Part shown: piece by piece, positions 35,015 through 43,224 of the stretch
Layout: each line of letters begins with the position of its first letter
Position numbering within the stretch: the stretch's first letter is position 1
NCBI GenBank assembly: GCA_021202275.1
Contig: JAJQDI010000032.1
Coordinates: forward strand, 1-62,167
Length of the DNA: 62,167 bases
DNA from: Bacteroides sp.
GTDB taxonomy: Bacteria > Bacteroidota > Bacteroidia > Bacteroidales > Bacteroidaceae
Direction of reading: 5' to 3'
Notes under the pieces: generated by a model
What the model was told of the DNA's origin: nothing
Database searches by the model: none
Seen by the model: the letters and a program-made list of their open reading frames with translations, nothing else
Translations under genes and position numbers: made by a program

Positions 35015-35940
35015 TATAAAAAGTACTTTTATCTCTCACTATCTCTCACTTTTTAATTTAACTTGTTGTTATACAGGTAGATATGTGAGTGATAGATAAA
35101 ATAATTTACCATTTATCTCTCACTTATCTCCCATTTATCCCTCACTTTTTTGTTTCGTACTTGCTTAATTGGTTTACTATAAGCTATATATCAAAGTGAG
35201 AGATAAAATGATTCCATATATCCGGTTTTGTTTTTTATTTACTTTATTCGGCATAGATGGGTATGTTGGCTTTTTCCGTATCTCTGTACGCATAAATTTA
35301 TCTCTTTGTGATGGAAGAAGATACTATCTGTTTTTATTGTGTTTATTGTATATTTGACAGGTCAGTCATAGGAAGCTAATGGTACTGTTTCTCAGGAATG
35401 TGCGATTGGGAACATACGGTTGGATACCTGTTTTGTTTATAGACTCTATTTGGTCCCACGACGTGAAACTTGATGTTTCATGGGCTGGGACGATTGGTTT
35501 CACGTCGTGGGACGATTCGTCCCATAGCGTGGGACTACTTATTATCCGTGGTTTAAACAAGGGTTTTCCATAAGAACTACAGCAAATACCTTGTGACCTA
35601 CCTTTCGGAAACCGAGGAACCCGTTTCACAACCGGCATTTTCCGGAGATGCCCAGGTCTGATTGGAGGAACAAACCTGGAAATTGAAAAATAGGGTGAAC
35701 GGCAGATCGGTAGGTTTCATTGGAAAGGAGAGTTCCCCTTCCTGAGATGCTTACAGGTGGGGGTGTTGTGGAGTATCGGATTTATGTACAGGGTATTAGC
35801 TAAAGAGTGAGAGATGAGAGATAAGTGAGAGATAATTTTGTATAGAATCTTTATCTCTCACTTGACTAATGGCTTGTATATAAGTGTGTTATTTTGAAAA
35901 GTGAGAGATGGTGAGAGATAAAAGCACTTTTTGTGTATAG
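35015..35940. repeat. Repeat-rich structured intergenic element with inverted ends
   Basis: The outer parts carry many copies of TATCTCTCAC on one strand or its complement GTGAGAGATA. Left copies lie at 35028-35052, 35113-35152 and, inverted, 35195-35206; right copies at 35803-35832, 35851-35861 and 35900-35923. The left segment about 35018-35053 is a near-perfect inverted repeat of about 35899-35935 (three or so mismatches over more than 30 bp). The centre holds a 16-bp hairpin (35454-35512). No transposase or other credible coding frame is inside. It could be a non-autonomous element, a structured RNA or a regulatory region. Confidence 0.6.
35452..35536. repeat. Nested hairpins at the centre of the repeat-rich region
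   Basis: TCCCACGACGTGAAAC (35454-35469) pairs perfectly with 35497-35512, around a 27-nt loop that itself contains GGGACGATT. A second palindrome, GGGACGATTCGTCCC, follows at 35509-35523, and GTGGGAC recurs just after. Alternative pairing between the copies is possible. Confidence 0.6.
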
Positions 35941-36139
35941 TAATATGTAGTTGTGTGTCGTAGGGTACTTTTTCCGGATGGATATATTCTGTGAATGGAC
36001 ACAGGCAAGCAGGGTACTTCTCTGAGCAGAGAGACGATGTGGTGGACAGATATTCTGTTGCCGGAAGGGAAAAGTCAGGGGTATCTTTCTGTTAATTCAA
36101 TATTTTGAAGTAAATTTGCGCTCTTAAAATCAAAGTGAT

Positions 36140-37504
36140 ATGGCAGCGAAACCCAGTATACCTAAAGGAACCCGTGACTTTTCGCCGGTAGAGATGGCGA
36201 AACGAAATTATATATTCAATACCATTCGTGAGGTGTATCACCTGTATGGTTTTCAGCAGATCGAGACTCCTTCCATGGAGATGCTTTCCACGCTCATGGG
36301 GAAGTATGGCGAGGAAGGGGATAAGTTGCTGTTCAAGATCCAGAATTCGGGAGATTATTTTTCGGGCATTACGGACGAAGAGTTACTGAGCCGCAACGCG
36401 GCCCGCCTGGCGAGCAAGTTCTGTGAGAAGGGACTTCGTTACGACCTGACGGTACCTTTCGCCCGGTACGTAGTGATGCACCGGGATGAGATCTCTTTCC
36501 CTTTCAAACGCTATCAGATACAGCCTGTGTGGCGGGCAGACCGTCCTCAGAAAGGACGTTACCGTGAATTTTATCAGTGTGACGCCGATGTGGTGGGAAG
36601 CGATTCGCTGTTGAATGAGGTAGAACTGATGCAGATCATTGATACCGTGTTCACCCGTTTTCAGATACGGGTATGTATCAAGATCAACAACCGGAAAATC
36701 CTGAGTGGCATCGCGGAGATCATCGGAGAGTCTGACAAGATCGTAGACATTACGGTGGCCATTGACAAGCTGGACAAGATCGGACTGGAAAATGTGAACA
36801 AAGAACTGGCAGCTAAGGGAATATCTGAAGAGGCTATCCGGCGGTTGCAACCGATCATTCTTTTGCAGGGATCGAATGAGGAAAAACTGGCTACGCTGAA
36901 ACATGTACTGGCGGAGAGTGAAACCGGCCTGAAAGGGGTGGAAGAGAGCGAATTTATTTTCAGTACGCTGGCCGTACTGGGATTGCGGAATGCAGTGGAA
37001 CTAGATCTTACACTTGCCCGTGGACTGAATTATTATACAGGGGCCATTTTTGAAGTGAAAGCACTGGATGTACAGATCGGCAGTATCACCGGCGGAGGAA
37101 GATATGACAATCTGACCGGGGTTTTTGGCATGCCGGGCGTGTCTGGCGTAGGCATCTCTTTCGGTGCGGATCGCATTTTTGATGTATTGAATCAGCTGGA
37201 ACTCTATCCGAAGGAAGCGGTGAATAGCTCCCGGCTCCTTTTCGTCAATTTCGGTGACAAGGAAATGGCCTATTCCATGGGGTATCTGCAAAAAGTGAGA
37301 CAGGCAGGTATCTGTGCGGAGATCTATCCGGATGTGGCCAAGATGAAAAAACAGATGAGTTATGCAAACAACAAACAGATCCCTTTTGTAGCTATGGCAG
37401 GGGAGAATGAAATGGCGGCAGGGAAAATAACGTTGAAAAATATGGAGAGTGGTGAGCAATCCCTTGTTTCCGTAGAAGAACTGATCGCTGCTGTGCGAAA
37501 ATAG
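36140..37504 (+). CDS. hisS: Histidyl-tRNA synthetase
   Basis: A 454-residue class II aminoacyl-tRNA synthetase. It has motif 1 (KGTRDFSPVEM), motif 2 around RPQKGRYREFYQCDAD, the histidine-specific LARGLNYYTGAIFEV, and motif 3 (GVSGVGISFGADRI). An anticodon-binding domain is at the C terminus. A -7 box TAAATTTG lies about 25 nt upstream (the -33 is weak). It stands between two repeat-rich intergenic regions and has its own terminator. Confidence 0.95.
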   Translation: MAAKPSIPKGTRDFSPVEMAKRNYIFNTIREVYHLYGFQQIETPSMEMLSTLMGKYGEEGDKLLFKIQNSGDYFSGITDEELLSRNAARLASKFCEKGLRYDLTVPFARYVVMHRDEISFPFKRYQIQPVWRADRPQKGRYREFYQCDADVVGSDSLLNEVELMQIIDTVFTRFQIRVCIKINNRKILSGIAEIIGESDKIVDITVAIDKLDKIGLENVNKELAAKGISEEAIRRLQPIILLQGSNEEKLATLKHVLAESETGLKGVEESEFIFSTLAVLGLRNAVELDLTLARGLNYYTGAIFEVKALDVQIGSITGGGRYDNLTGVFGMPGVSGVGISFGADRIFDVLNQLELYPKEAVNSSRLLFVNFGDKEMAYSMGYLQKVRQAGICAEIYPDVAKMKKQMSYANNKQIPFVAMAGENEMAAGKITLKNMESGEQSLVSVEELIAAVRK

Positions 37505-37534
37505 TTTGTAAAGACAACATCTGTTTGATGCCGG

Positions 37535-37579
37535 AATGGCAGAAGAGTAAGCACATGTACCTGCTCTTCTGCCATTTTT
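37535..37579 (+). terminator. Terminator of hisS
   Basis: A 13-bp perfect stem (37535-37547 with 37564-37576) is followed by TTT. A-rich sequence on the left is poor, so it acts mainly on the plus strand. Confidence 0.85.
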
Positions 37580-37601
37580 GTATGCTTGCTTGCTTGTTTA
37601 A

Positions 37602-37686
37602 GTTCTAAGTTTTAAGTAATAAGTGATAAGTATCATCCGGATATAAGATAAAAAGAATCCGCAACCCACAACTTAAAACTTAGAAC
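37602..37686. repeat. Inverted dispersed repeat
   Basis: GTTCTAAGTTTTAAGT (37602-37617) is the exact inverse of 37671-37686. The left arm continues into ATAAGTGATAAGT. A direct relative of this word string (GTGATAAGTTTTAAGT) occurs at 26087-26115 before cysK. It is probably a member of a repeat family of intergenic AT-rich hairpins. Confidence 0.6.
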
Positions 37687-37904
37687 TTTCAAGTATTTCC
37701 CATCGTCAATACCTCTTGTCTGTTCCGACGAACCATTTATATACAAAACTGTTATATAATATAATCTTATAGAAGATATTTGCAGAGGGTGTCTTTCATC
37801 CGAAGAGGAGAAGCCGGGAGTTACAGGGTATTTCTTTCCAGGAGATCGTATCATTTTTATAGGAAATGTTATATCTCTGACAATCACCTGTAATATAGGT
37901 TCGT

Positions 37905-37912
37905 TAGTTTTG
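37905..37912 (+). promoter_or_regulatory. -7 box before the 53-aa membrane peptide
   Basis: TAGTTTTG matches TAnnTTTG; there is no good -33 element. It is 19 nt from the small gene's start codon. Confidence 0.4.
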
Positions 37913-37931
37913 TTCTATAAAATCAAAAGCA

Positions 37932-38093
37932 ATGAATATTTCCGAAGAACTCAGACAAAAAAGAGAATTTGCACGGATCGGGTTGGTCATGTTGGCCATC
38001 GGTATTCTGTTTGTACTTTACGTGATGGAATCCCTGGTTCATTCGACGAAAGAATTTCATAGGAACCACCACCGGATTGTCTCTGTCAGATAG
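37932..38093 (+). CDS. Small single-helix membrane protein (53 aa)
   Basis: A short frame in a gene-free gap. A charged N terminus (MNISEELRQKREFARIG) is followed by one clear hydrophobic helix (about residues 17-33, LVMLAIGILFVLYVM) and a basic C-terminal tail. This N-in-like arrangement and the -7 box just upstream support a real gene. No family is recognised, and it is too short for routine calling. Confidence 0.55.
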   Translation: MNISEELRQKREFARIGLVMLAIGILFVLYVMESLVHSTKEFHRNHHRIVSVR

Positions 38094-38339
38094 TACCAGG
38101 TGCTTATATACATTCTGTTTATAAAAGGAGAACCTGCTCTTTATGGTCCTTTTTATGAATGTACACTCTTTTCTTTTATATAGAGCCTGTTTATATTTTG
38201 ATTGCATCGATCGTTGGTTTCACGGAAGATTTATGATAAGATGCATTCGCTCTTTCTTCAGCCCTCTTTGCGTTTTGTCGACCGTCTGACCGACTTCATA
38301 TAGTGTTGGTTCGTGTCTTTTTTTCTTTTTAGGCGCAAA

Positions 38340-38412
38340 TATGCGTCTCTACACATGTATGATACTATGTATTTTCAATCATACATTGTATATACGTACA
38401 TCGTACCTCTCT
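38340..38412. repeat. Dispersed intergenic repeat, partial copies
   Basis: ATGCGTCTCTACA (38342-38354) matches the end of the inverted repeat unit at 42950-42981. The adjoining GTATTTTCAATCATACATTG matches the right part of the copy near 29431. Two repeat families thus abut here. Confidence 0.5.
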
Positions 38413-38571
38413 TTGTCGCTTCAGAAAAAGAAGAAACAACCTGAACCTATGTTCAGCGAAGCTAACATAAGACTACATAAAGAAACAAGCAAATTGTGAA
38501 CAGGATCTTACCCGGTTTCCGGGTTGTATATCACATTTCTTTCTGCCTGTGTGAAGGATCCGGAACGTCAA

Positions 38572-38627
38572 TTTGTCAGTTGTCGCTGACAAAGAAACAT
38601 TTTACAACACTTGGCATACTTTTCGCA
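38572..38627 (+). promoter_or_regulatory. Possible sigma-54 promoter and upstream palindrome of groESL
   Basis: TGGCATACTTTTCGCA (38612-38627) keeps the GG and GC doublets of the -24/-12 sigma-54 promoter at the right spacing. Twenty bases upstream, TTTGTCAG (38572-38579) and CTGACAAA (38586-38593) form a perfect 8-bp palindrome with 6 nt between, suited to an activator site. No CIRCE (HrcA) element is present, and no exact TAnnTTTG -7 box is seen. The predicted start near 38640 leaves a leader of about 57 nt. Confidence 0.5.
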
Positions 38628-38696
38628 TAGTATTTTGCGTCCGCTTAGGACATTATTACAAATATTAGTATGTATAACATATAAAAAGTTGAAACT

Positions 38697-38969
38697 ATGA
38701 ACATTAAGCCATTAGCAGACAGAGTGCTGATCGTTCCTGCACCTGCAGAAGAAAAAACCGTTGGTGGTATCATTATTCCGGATACTGCGAAAGAGAAACC
38801 TTTGAAAGGTGAAGTAGTGGCAGTGGGCCAGGGTACTAAAGATGAAGAAATGATCCTGAAAGTCGGAGATACCGTGTTGTATGGAAAATATGCCGGTACC
38901 GAACTGGAATTTGAAGGGAACAAATACCTCATCATGAGACAGAGTGACGTTGTTGCTGTATTGGGTTAA
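38697..38969 (+). CDS. groES: Co-chaperonin GroES
   Basis: A 90-residue cap of the GroEL chamber. The mobile loop is around VPAPAEEKTVGGIIIPD, and the usual KPLKGEVVAVG and VLYGKYAGTE strands follow. It is 35 nt before groEL and cotranscribed with it. Confidence 0.96.
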   Translation: MNIKPLADRVLIVPAPAEEKTVGGIIIPDTAKEKPLKGEVVAVGQGTKDEEMILKVGDTVLYGKYAGTELEFEGNKYLIMRQSDVVAVLG

Positions 38970-39004
38970 TCGGATTAAGTAGTAACATATAAAAGTAAAA
39001 AGAA

Positions 39005-40642
39005 ATGGCAAAAGATATTTTGTTCAATATTGATTCACGCGATCAACTGAAAAAAGGAGTAGACGCATTGGCAAATGCGGTGAAAGTGACTTTGGGACCT
39101 AAAGGTCGCAACGTGATCATTGAAAAGAAATTCGGTGCTCCTCAGATCACGAAAGATGGTGTGACTGTAGCCAAAGAGATCGACCTGGCTGATTCGTTCC
39201 AGAATACCGGAGCTCAGTTGGTGAAAGAAGTGGCTTCTAAAACAGGCGACGATGCCGGAGATGGTACTACGACTGCTACCGTGTTGGCTCAGTCTATTGT
39301 AGCGGAAGGACTTAAGAATGTGACTGCCGGTGCCAATCCGATGGATCTCAAAAGAGGTATCGACAAAGCGGTTGCCAAAGTCGTGGAATCTATCCAGGAT
39401 CAGGCTGAGATGGTGGGCGACAATTACGACAAGATCGAACAGGTGGCTACCGTATCTGCCAACAACGACCCGACTATCGGTAAGCTGATCGCAGATGCTA
39501 TGCGCAAAGTCTCTAAAGACGGTGTGATCACGATTGAAGAGGCAAAAGGTACGGATACTACCATTGAGGTGGTAGAAGGTATGCAGTTTGACCGTGGATA
39601 TCTGTCTGCTTACTTTGTGACCAATACGGAAAAGATGGAGTGTGAGATGGAGAATCCTTACATCCTGATCTACGATAAGAAAATCTCTAACCTGAAAGAT
39701 TTCCTTCCGATCCTGGAACCTGCCGTACAGAGCGGTCGTCCGCTGCTGGTGATCGCGGAAGATGTAGACAGTGAAGCGCTTACTACATTGGTTGTGAACC
39801 GTCTGCGTTCTCAGCTCAAGATCTGTGCTGTGAAAGCTCCGGGCTTTGGCGACAGAAGAAAAGAGATGCTGGAAGACATTGCTATCCTGACAGGTGGAGT
39901 GGTGATCAGCGAAGAAAAGGGTCTTACCCTGGAACAGGCTACCATCGAAATGCTGGGTACTGCCGAAAAAGTGAGTGTATCGAAGGACAACACCACTATC
40001 GTGAACGGTGCCGGTGATAAAGAAGCGATCAAAGATCGTTGTGAGCAGATCAAGACTCAGATCGCTGCTACCAAATCTGATTATGATAAAGAAAAACTTC
40101 AGGAACGTCTGGCCAAATTGTCAGGTGGGGTAGCTGTTCTCTATGTGGGAGCTGCTTCTGAAGTAGAAATGAAAGAGAAAAAAGACCGTGTAGACGATGC
40201 ACTTTGTGCTACCCGTGCTGCTATCGAAGAAGGTATTGTACCCGGAGGTGGTGTGACTTACATCCGTGCCATCGACGCGTTGGAAGACTTCAAAGGTGAC
40301 AATGCCGATGAAACTACCGGTGTAGAGATCATCAAACGTGCTATCGAAGAACCTCTTCGTCAGATCGTGGCCAACGCAGGTAAAGAAGGTGCTGTGGTGG
40401 TACAGAAAGTACGCGAAGGAAAAGGCGACTTCGGCTACAACGCGCGTACCGATGTATACGAAAATATGCTGGCTGCCGGTGTGGTAGACCCTGCTAAGGT
40501 AACCCGTGTGGCCCTTGAAAATGCGGCTTCTATCGCCGGAATGTTCCTGACTACGGAGTGTGTAGTGGTAGAATTGAAGGAAGACAAACCCGAAATGCCT
40601 ATGGGGGCACCCGGTATGGGAGGAATGGGTGGAATGATGTAA
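39005..40642 (+). CDS. groEL: Chaperonin GroEL
   Basis: A 545-residue 60-kDa chaperonin that folds proteins in an ATP-driven double ring. It has the ATP-site motifs TLGPKGRNV and GDGTTTATVLAQ, and the classic signature AAIEEGIVPGGG. The C terminus ends in a Gly-Met-rich tail (GAPGMGGMGGMM). It appears intact and single-copy in the window. Confidence 0.97.
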   Translation: MAKDILFNIDSRDQLKKGVDALANAVKVTLGPKGRNVIIEKKFGAPQITKDGVTVAKEIDLADSFQNTGAQLVKEVASKTGDDAGDGTTTATVLAQSIVAEGLKNVTAGANPMDLKRGIDKAVAKVVESIQDQAEMVGDNYDKIEQVATVSANNDPTIGKLIADAMRKVSKDGVITIEEAKGTDTTIEVVEGMQFDRGYLSAYFVTNTEKMECEMENPYILIYDKKISNLKDFLPILEPAVQSGRPLLVIAEDVDSEALTTLVVNRLRSQLKICAVKAPGFGDRRKEMLEDIAILTGGVVISEEKGLTLEQATIEMLGTAEKVSVSKDNTTIVNGAGDKEAIKDRCEQIKTQIAATKSDYDKEKLQERLAKLSGGVAVLYVGAASEVEMKEKKDRVDDALCATRAAIEEGIVPGGGVTYIRAIDALEDFKGDNADETTGVEIIKRAIEEPLRQIVANAGKEGAVVVQKVREGKGDFGYNARTDVYENMLAAGVVDPAKVTRVALENAASIAGMFLTTECVVVELKEDKPEMPMGAPGMGGMGGMM

Positions 40643-40670
40643 TCCATTCTGCCTGATAGAGACATAAGAA

Positions 40671-40698
40671 AGCCGCTCCGCAAGGAAGCGGCTTTTTT
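40671..40698 (+). terminator. Terminator of groESL
   Basis: Stem AGCCGCT (40671-40677) with AGCGGCT (40687-40693), then five T. Confidence 0.85.
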
Positions 40699-40993
40699 GT
40701 TTGGGAGGGTGGGATAGGGATGGAGAGGCACTGAATGCCTATACTCACGGCAAGATACCAGCGCCTGTTGTCTCTGGCCCATCGTTATTGTGTGTTCGTT
40801 GTGGGGATAGGGAATATACTTTCCCGGTAAGTAAAACCCTGCTTGACCACGTATCCGCCCTGTACTTATGTTAATTTAGTGAAATTATGTCTAATCGTTC
40901 CGGTAAGGGTTTTACTTTTTATTTCCTGGCTTTGTTAGCAAAATAAAGTGGTGAGAGATTTTTGTAACAGTAACCTCTAATGTTTTGTGAGTT

Positions 40994-41212
40994 ATGAATA
41001 AAGTAGAGATTGGAATGAATGCAAGTAGAGTGTGGCAACTGCTCAGCGACAACAGGTTGTGGACGTATGATGAACTGAAAAAGGCAACCGGATTGAGAAA
41101 TCGGGAGTTAGGTGCCGCCCTGGGCTGGTTGGCCCGGGAAGAAAAGGTAGAACTCGAAGATGTGGGAAAGGATGTGAAGATCCATCTGTGTGTGAATGTA
41201 TATATCGGGTGA
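40994..41212 (+). CDS. Winged-helix protein (DUF2582-like)
   Basis: A 72-residue single winged helix-turn-helix domain (VWQLLSDNRLWTYDELKKATGLRNRELGAALGWLAREEKV, then a beta-wing). It matches the small DUF2582 family found beside many Bacteroidetes genes. It probably binds DNA or another protein. A terminator follows. Its targets are unknown. Confidence 0.82.
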   Translation: MNKVEIGMNASRVWQLLSDNRLWTYDELKKATGLRNRELGAALGWLAREEKVELEDVGKDVKIHLCVNVYIG

Positions 41213-41240
41213 TATCGGTAGAGTCTCTGATGTGGAACGG

Positions 41241-41275
41241 GAGCGGCTGTCTGATTTTCAGATGGCCGCTTTTGT
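41241..41275 (+). terminator. Terminator after the winged-helix gene
   Basis: A hairpin of AGCGGC and TCTGA blocks (about 41242-41270) is followed by TTTT. Confidence 0.7.
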
Positions 41276-41514
41276 GATGCCTTGCAGGGGCTATGACCGG
41301 AGCCTGTAAGCCGGGTACGTGGGTAGAAACCCATGGGTCGTTACGGCGAAAGCCTGTGGGTACATCCGGATGTGGTTACTGGATTTTTCGTTGACACCAG
41401 GGACTGCTTTGATAAATCACCTCCTTACCGCAGAATATTTTGGATGTATCTGCTTCTTATCTCCCGAATATTCTTTTCCTTTGCAGCAGTAAAAAACCAA
41501 TCTCTTTTTTCAAC

Positions 41515-42537
41515 ATGAGAAGCTTTGCATCAGACAATAATTCCGGGGTGCATCCGTTGGTGATGGATGCGCTTATCGCTGCCAATACAGATCATGCCGT
41601 AGGCTATGGTGACGATCCCTGGACGCGGGAGGCTGTTTCCCGGATCCGGGAGGCTTTCACTGCGGACTGTGAACCGTTGTTCGTTTTCAATGGTACGGGC
41701 AGCAATATAGTAGCTCTTCAATTGGCCACGCGACCTTATCACTCTGTGATCTGCGCCGAGACAGCTCATATCTACGTGGATGAGTGCGGTGCTCCCATGA
41801 AGAGTACCGGCTGCCAGTTCCGTCCGGTAGTAACCCCGGATGGGAAAATGACTCCGGAGCTGATCCGTCCTTACCTGCACAGTTTCGGCGACCAGCACCA
41901 TTCGCAGCCCGGGCTGATCTACATCTCGCAATGTACGGAATTGGGTACGGTATATACGCCACAGGAAATAAAGGTCCTTACTTCTCTGGCACACGAACAC
42001 GGTATGTATGTGCATATGGGCGGAGCCCGGTTGGCCAATGCCTGCGCGGCTTTAGGGGTATCTTTGAAGGAGCTGACAGTAGATTGTGGGATCGATGTCC
42101 TGAGTTTCGGGGGAACCAAGAATGGTCTGATGACCGGGGAATGTGTGATCGTGTTTGCCGAAGAGATGAAGCGCGAAGCACGGTTTGTGCGGAAACAATC
42201 GGCCCAGCTGGCATCCAAGATGCGTTATCTTTCCTGTCAGTTTACAGCCTATCTAGCCGGAGACCTGTGGCTGGAAAATGCCCGGCATGCCAACGATATG
42301 GCCCATCAGCTCTATCGGGCTTTACGTGACTATCCCGGTGTCGTTTTCACGCAACAGGTAGAGAGTAACCAGCTTTTCCTGACCCTGCCGCGGGAGGTAA
42401 CGGACAAATTGTTGGAGAAGTATTTTTTCTATTTCTGGAACGAACAGGCCGGAGAGATCCGCCTGGTGACTTCCTTCGATACTACACAGGAGGATATAGA
42501 TCAGTTTATAAACGATCTGTACGCCATAGAAAGATAA
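41515..42537 (+). CDS. Low-specificity threonine aldolase-like PLP enzyme
   Basis: A 340-residue fold-type I PLP enzyme of the beta-eliminating lyase/threonine aldolase group, cleaving threonine to glycine and acetaldehyde or acting on related beta-hydroxy amino acids. The PLP lysine is Lys202 in SFGGTKNGLM, and the N terminus MRSFASDNNSGVHP is typical. I chose the ATG at 41515 because the 25 extra residues in front of it are unlike the family. Length fits. It is a single gene. Confidence 0.88.
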   Translation: MRSFASDNNSGVHPLVMDALIAANTDHAVGYGDDPWTREAVSRIREAFTADCEPLFVFNGTGSNIVALQLATRPYHSVICAETAHIYVDECGAPMKSTGCQFRPVVTPDGKMTPELIRPYLHSFGDQHHSQPGLIYISQCTELGTVYTPQEIKVLTSLAHEHGMYVHMGGARLANACAALGVSLKELTVDCGIDVLSFGGTKNGLMTGECVIVFAEEMKREARFVRKQSAQLASKMRYLSCQFTAYLAGDLWLENARHANDMAHQLYRALRDYPGVVFTQQVESNQLFLTLPREVTDKLLEKYFFYFWNEQAGEIRLVTSFDTTQEDIDQFINDLYAIER

Positions 42538-42572
42538 AGAAGAAAAAAAGGACCAGGAAGATTAGGGAGATT

Positions 42573-42690
42573 TACTGATTTACGATTTACTGATTTACGA
42601 TTTACGAACCAACGGACAACGAAGTCAATCGAAGATCGGCGTAGCCAACCAGGCGGTCAGCAAAGCTCATTACGATTGGAAAGACAAATA
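42573..42690. repeat. Dispersed intergenic repeat, fullest copy
   Basis: Starts with repeated TTTACTGATTTACGA words, then AACCAACGG, GAAGTCAATCGAAGATCGG, AGCCAACCAGG and GGTCAGCAAAG. It is over 85 percent identical by eye to 50847-50920 across about 75 bp. The left end is shared with 29281. Confidence 0.7.
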
Positions 42691-42710
42691 CCTCAACGTT
42701 ATCATTTCCC

Positions 42711-42981
42711 TGTAGAGACGCACGGCGTGCATCTCCGCGATGCAGGTCCAACACAGAAGTGTGCGTCTCCGCGGCGGTCCCGGTCCCATACATATGCCAG
42801 GCAGCTGTGTATGTATATATTACCGTACCTCTTCCTATTCTATGCATTATACGATCTGATCAAAAGTGTATGCCCATTCGATAGGTTCTACCGTTCGTTT
42901 ACCGGAAATCGGATACCTATCTATGTCCCTCACATCTGTTATTGGACTTTCATCGCGGAGACGCACGCCGTGCGTCTCTAC
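42711..42981. repeat. Pair of inverted palindromic repeats flanking 207 bp
   Basis: The unit at 42711-42742 (TGTAGAGACGCACGGCGTGC, ATCTCCGCGATG) is repeated in inverse orientation at 42950-42981 with one difference. Each unit contains an internal near-palindrome GAGACGCACGGCGTGCGTCTC-type core. The 207 bp between them contain no credible gene. A partial copy is at 38342. The structure is REP-like. Confidence 0.65.
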
Positions 42982-43224
42982 AGGTGTATGCCGACGTTTG
43001 GCAGAGACATTCGCGATCGGGAGGAGGTACCTCTACGGTTTTCCGCGCATAAGGGAGATAGAAAGAGAAAAGGTCCGGACCTTCGTAGGGGCGGACCTTT
43101 CGTTTTATCCAGCCACGCCTTTGGGGGACAACGTGACTGGTATAGCTGAAAACAAACCGATTGAATAATTTTTTACCTCAAAAGAACGTAACCTTTTGTG
43201 ATAACTTTAACTAACCTTTTTGAT

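Noticed and set aside
35015..35940. Insertion sequence between the zinc peptidase and hisS
   Set aside because: Inverted ends exist, but no transposase-like frame is inside and no target duplication could be made out, so I report it only as a structured repeat region.
38520..38696. HrcA/CIRCE operator upstream of groES
   Set aside because: The TTAGCACTC-N9-GAGTGCTAA pattern is absent; the palindrome present (TTTGTCAG/CTGACAAA) is different.
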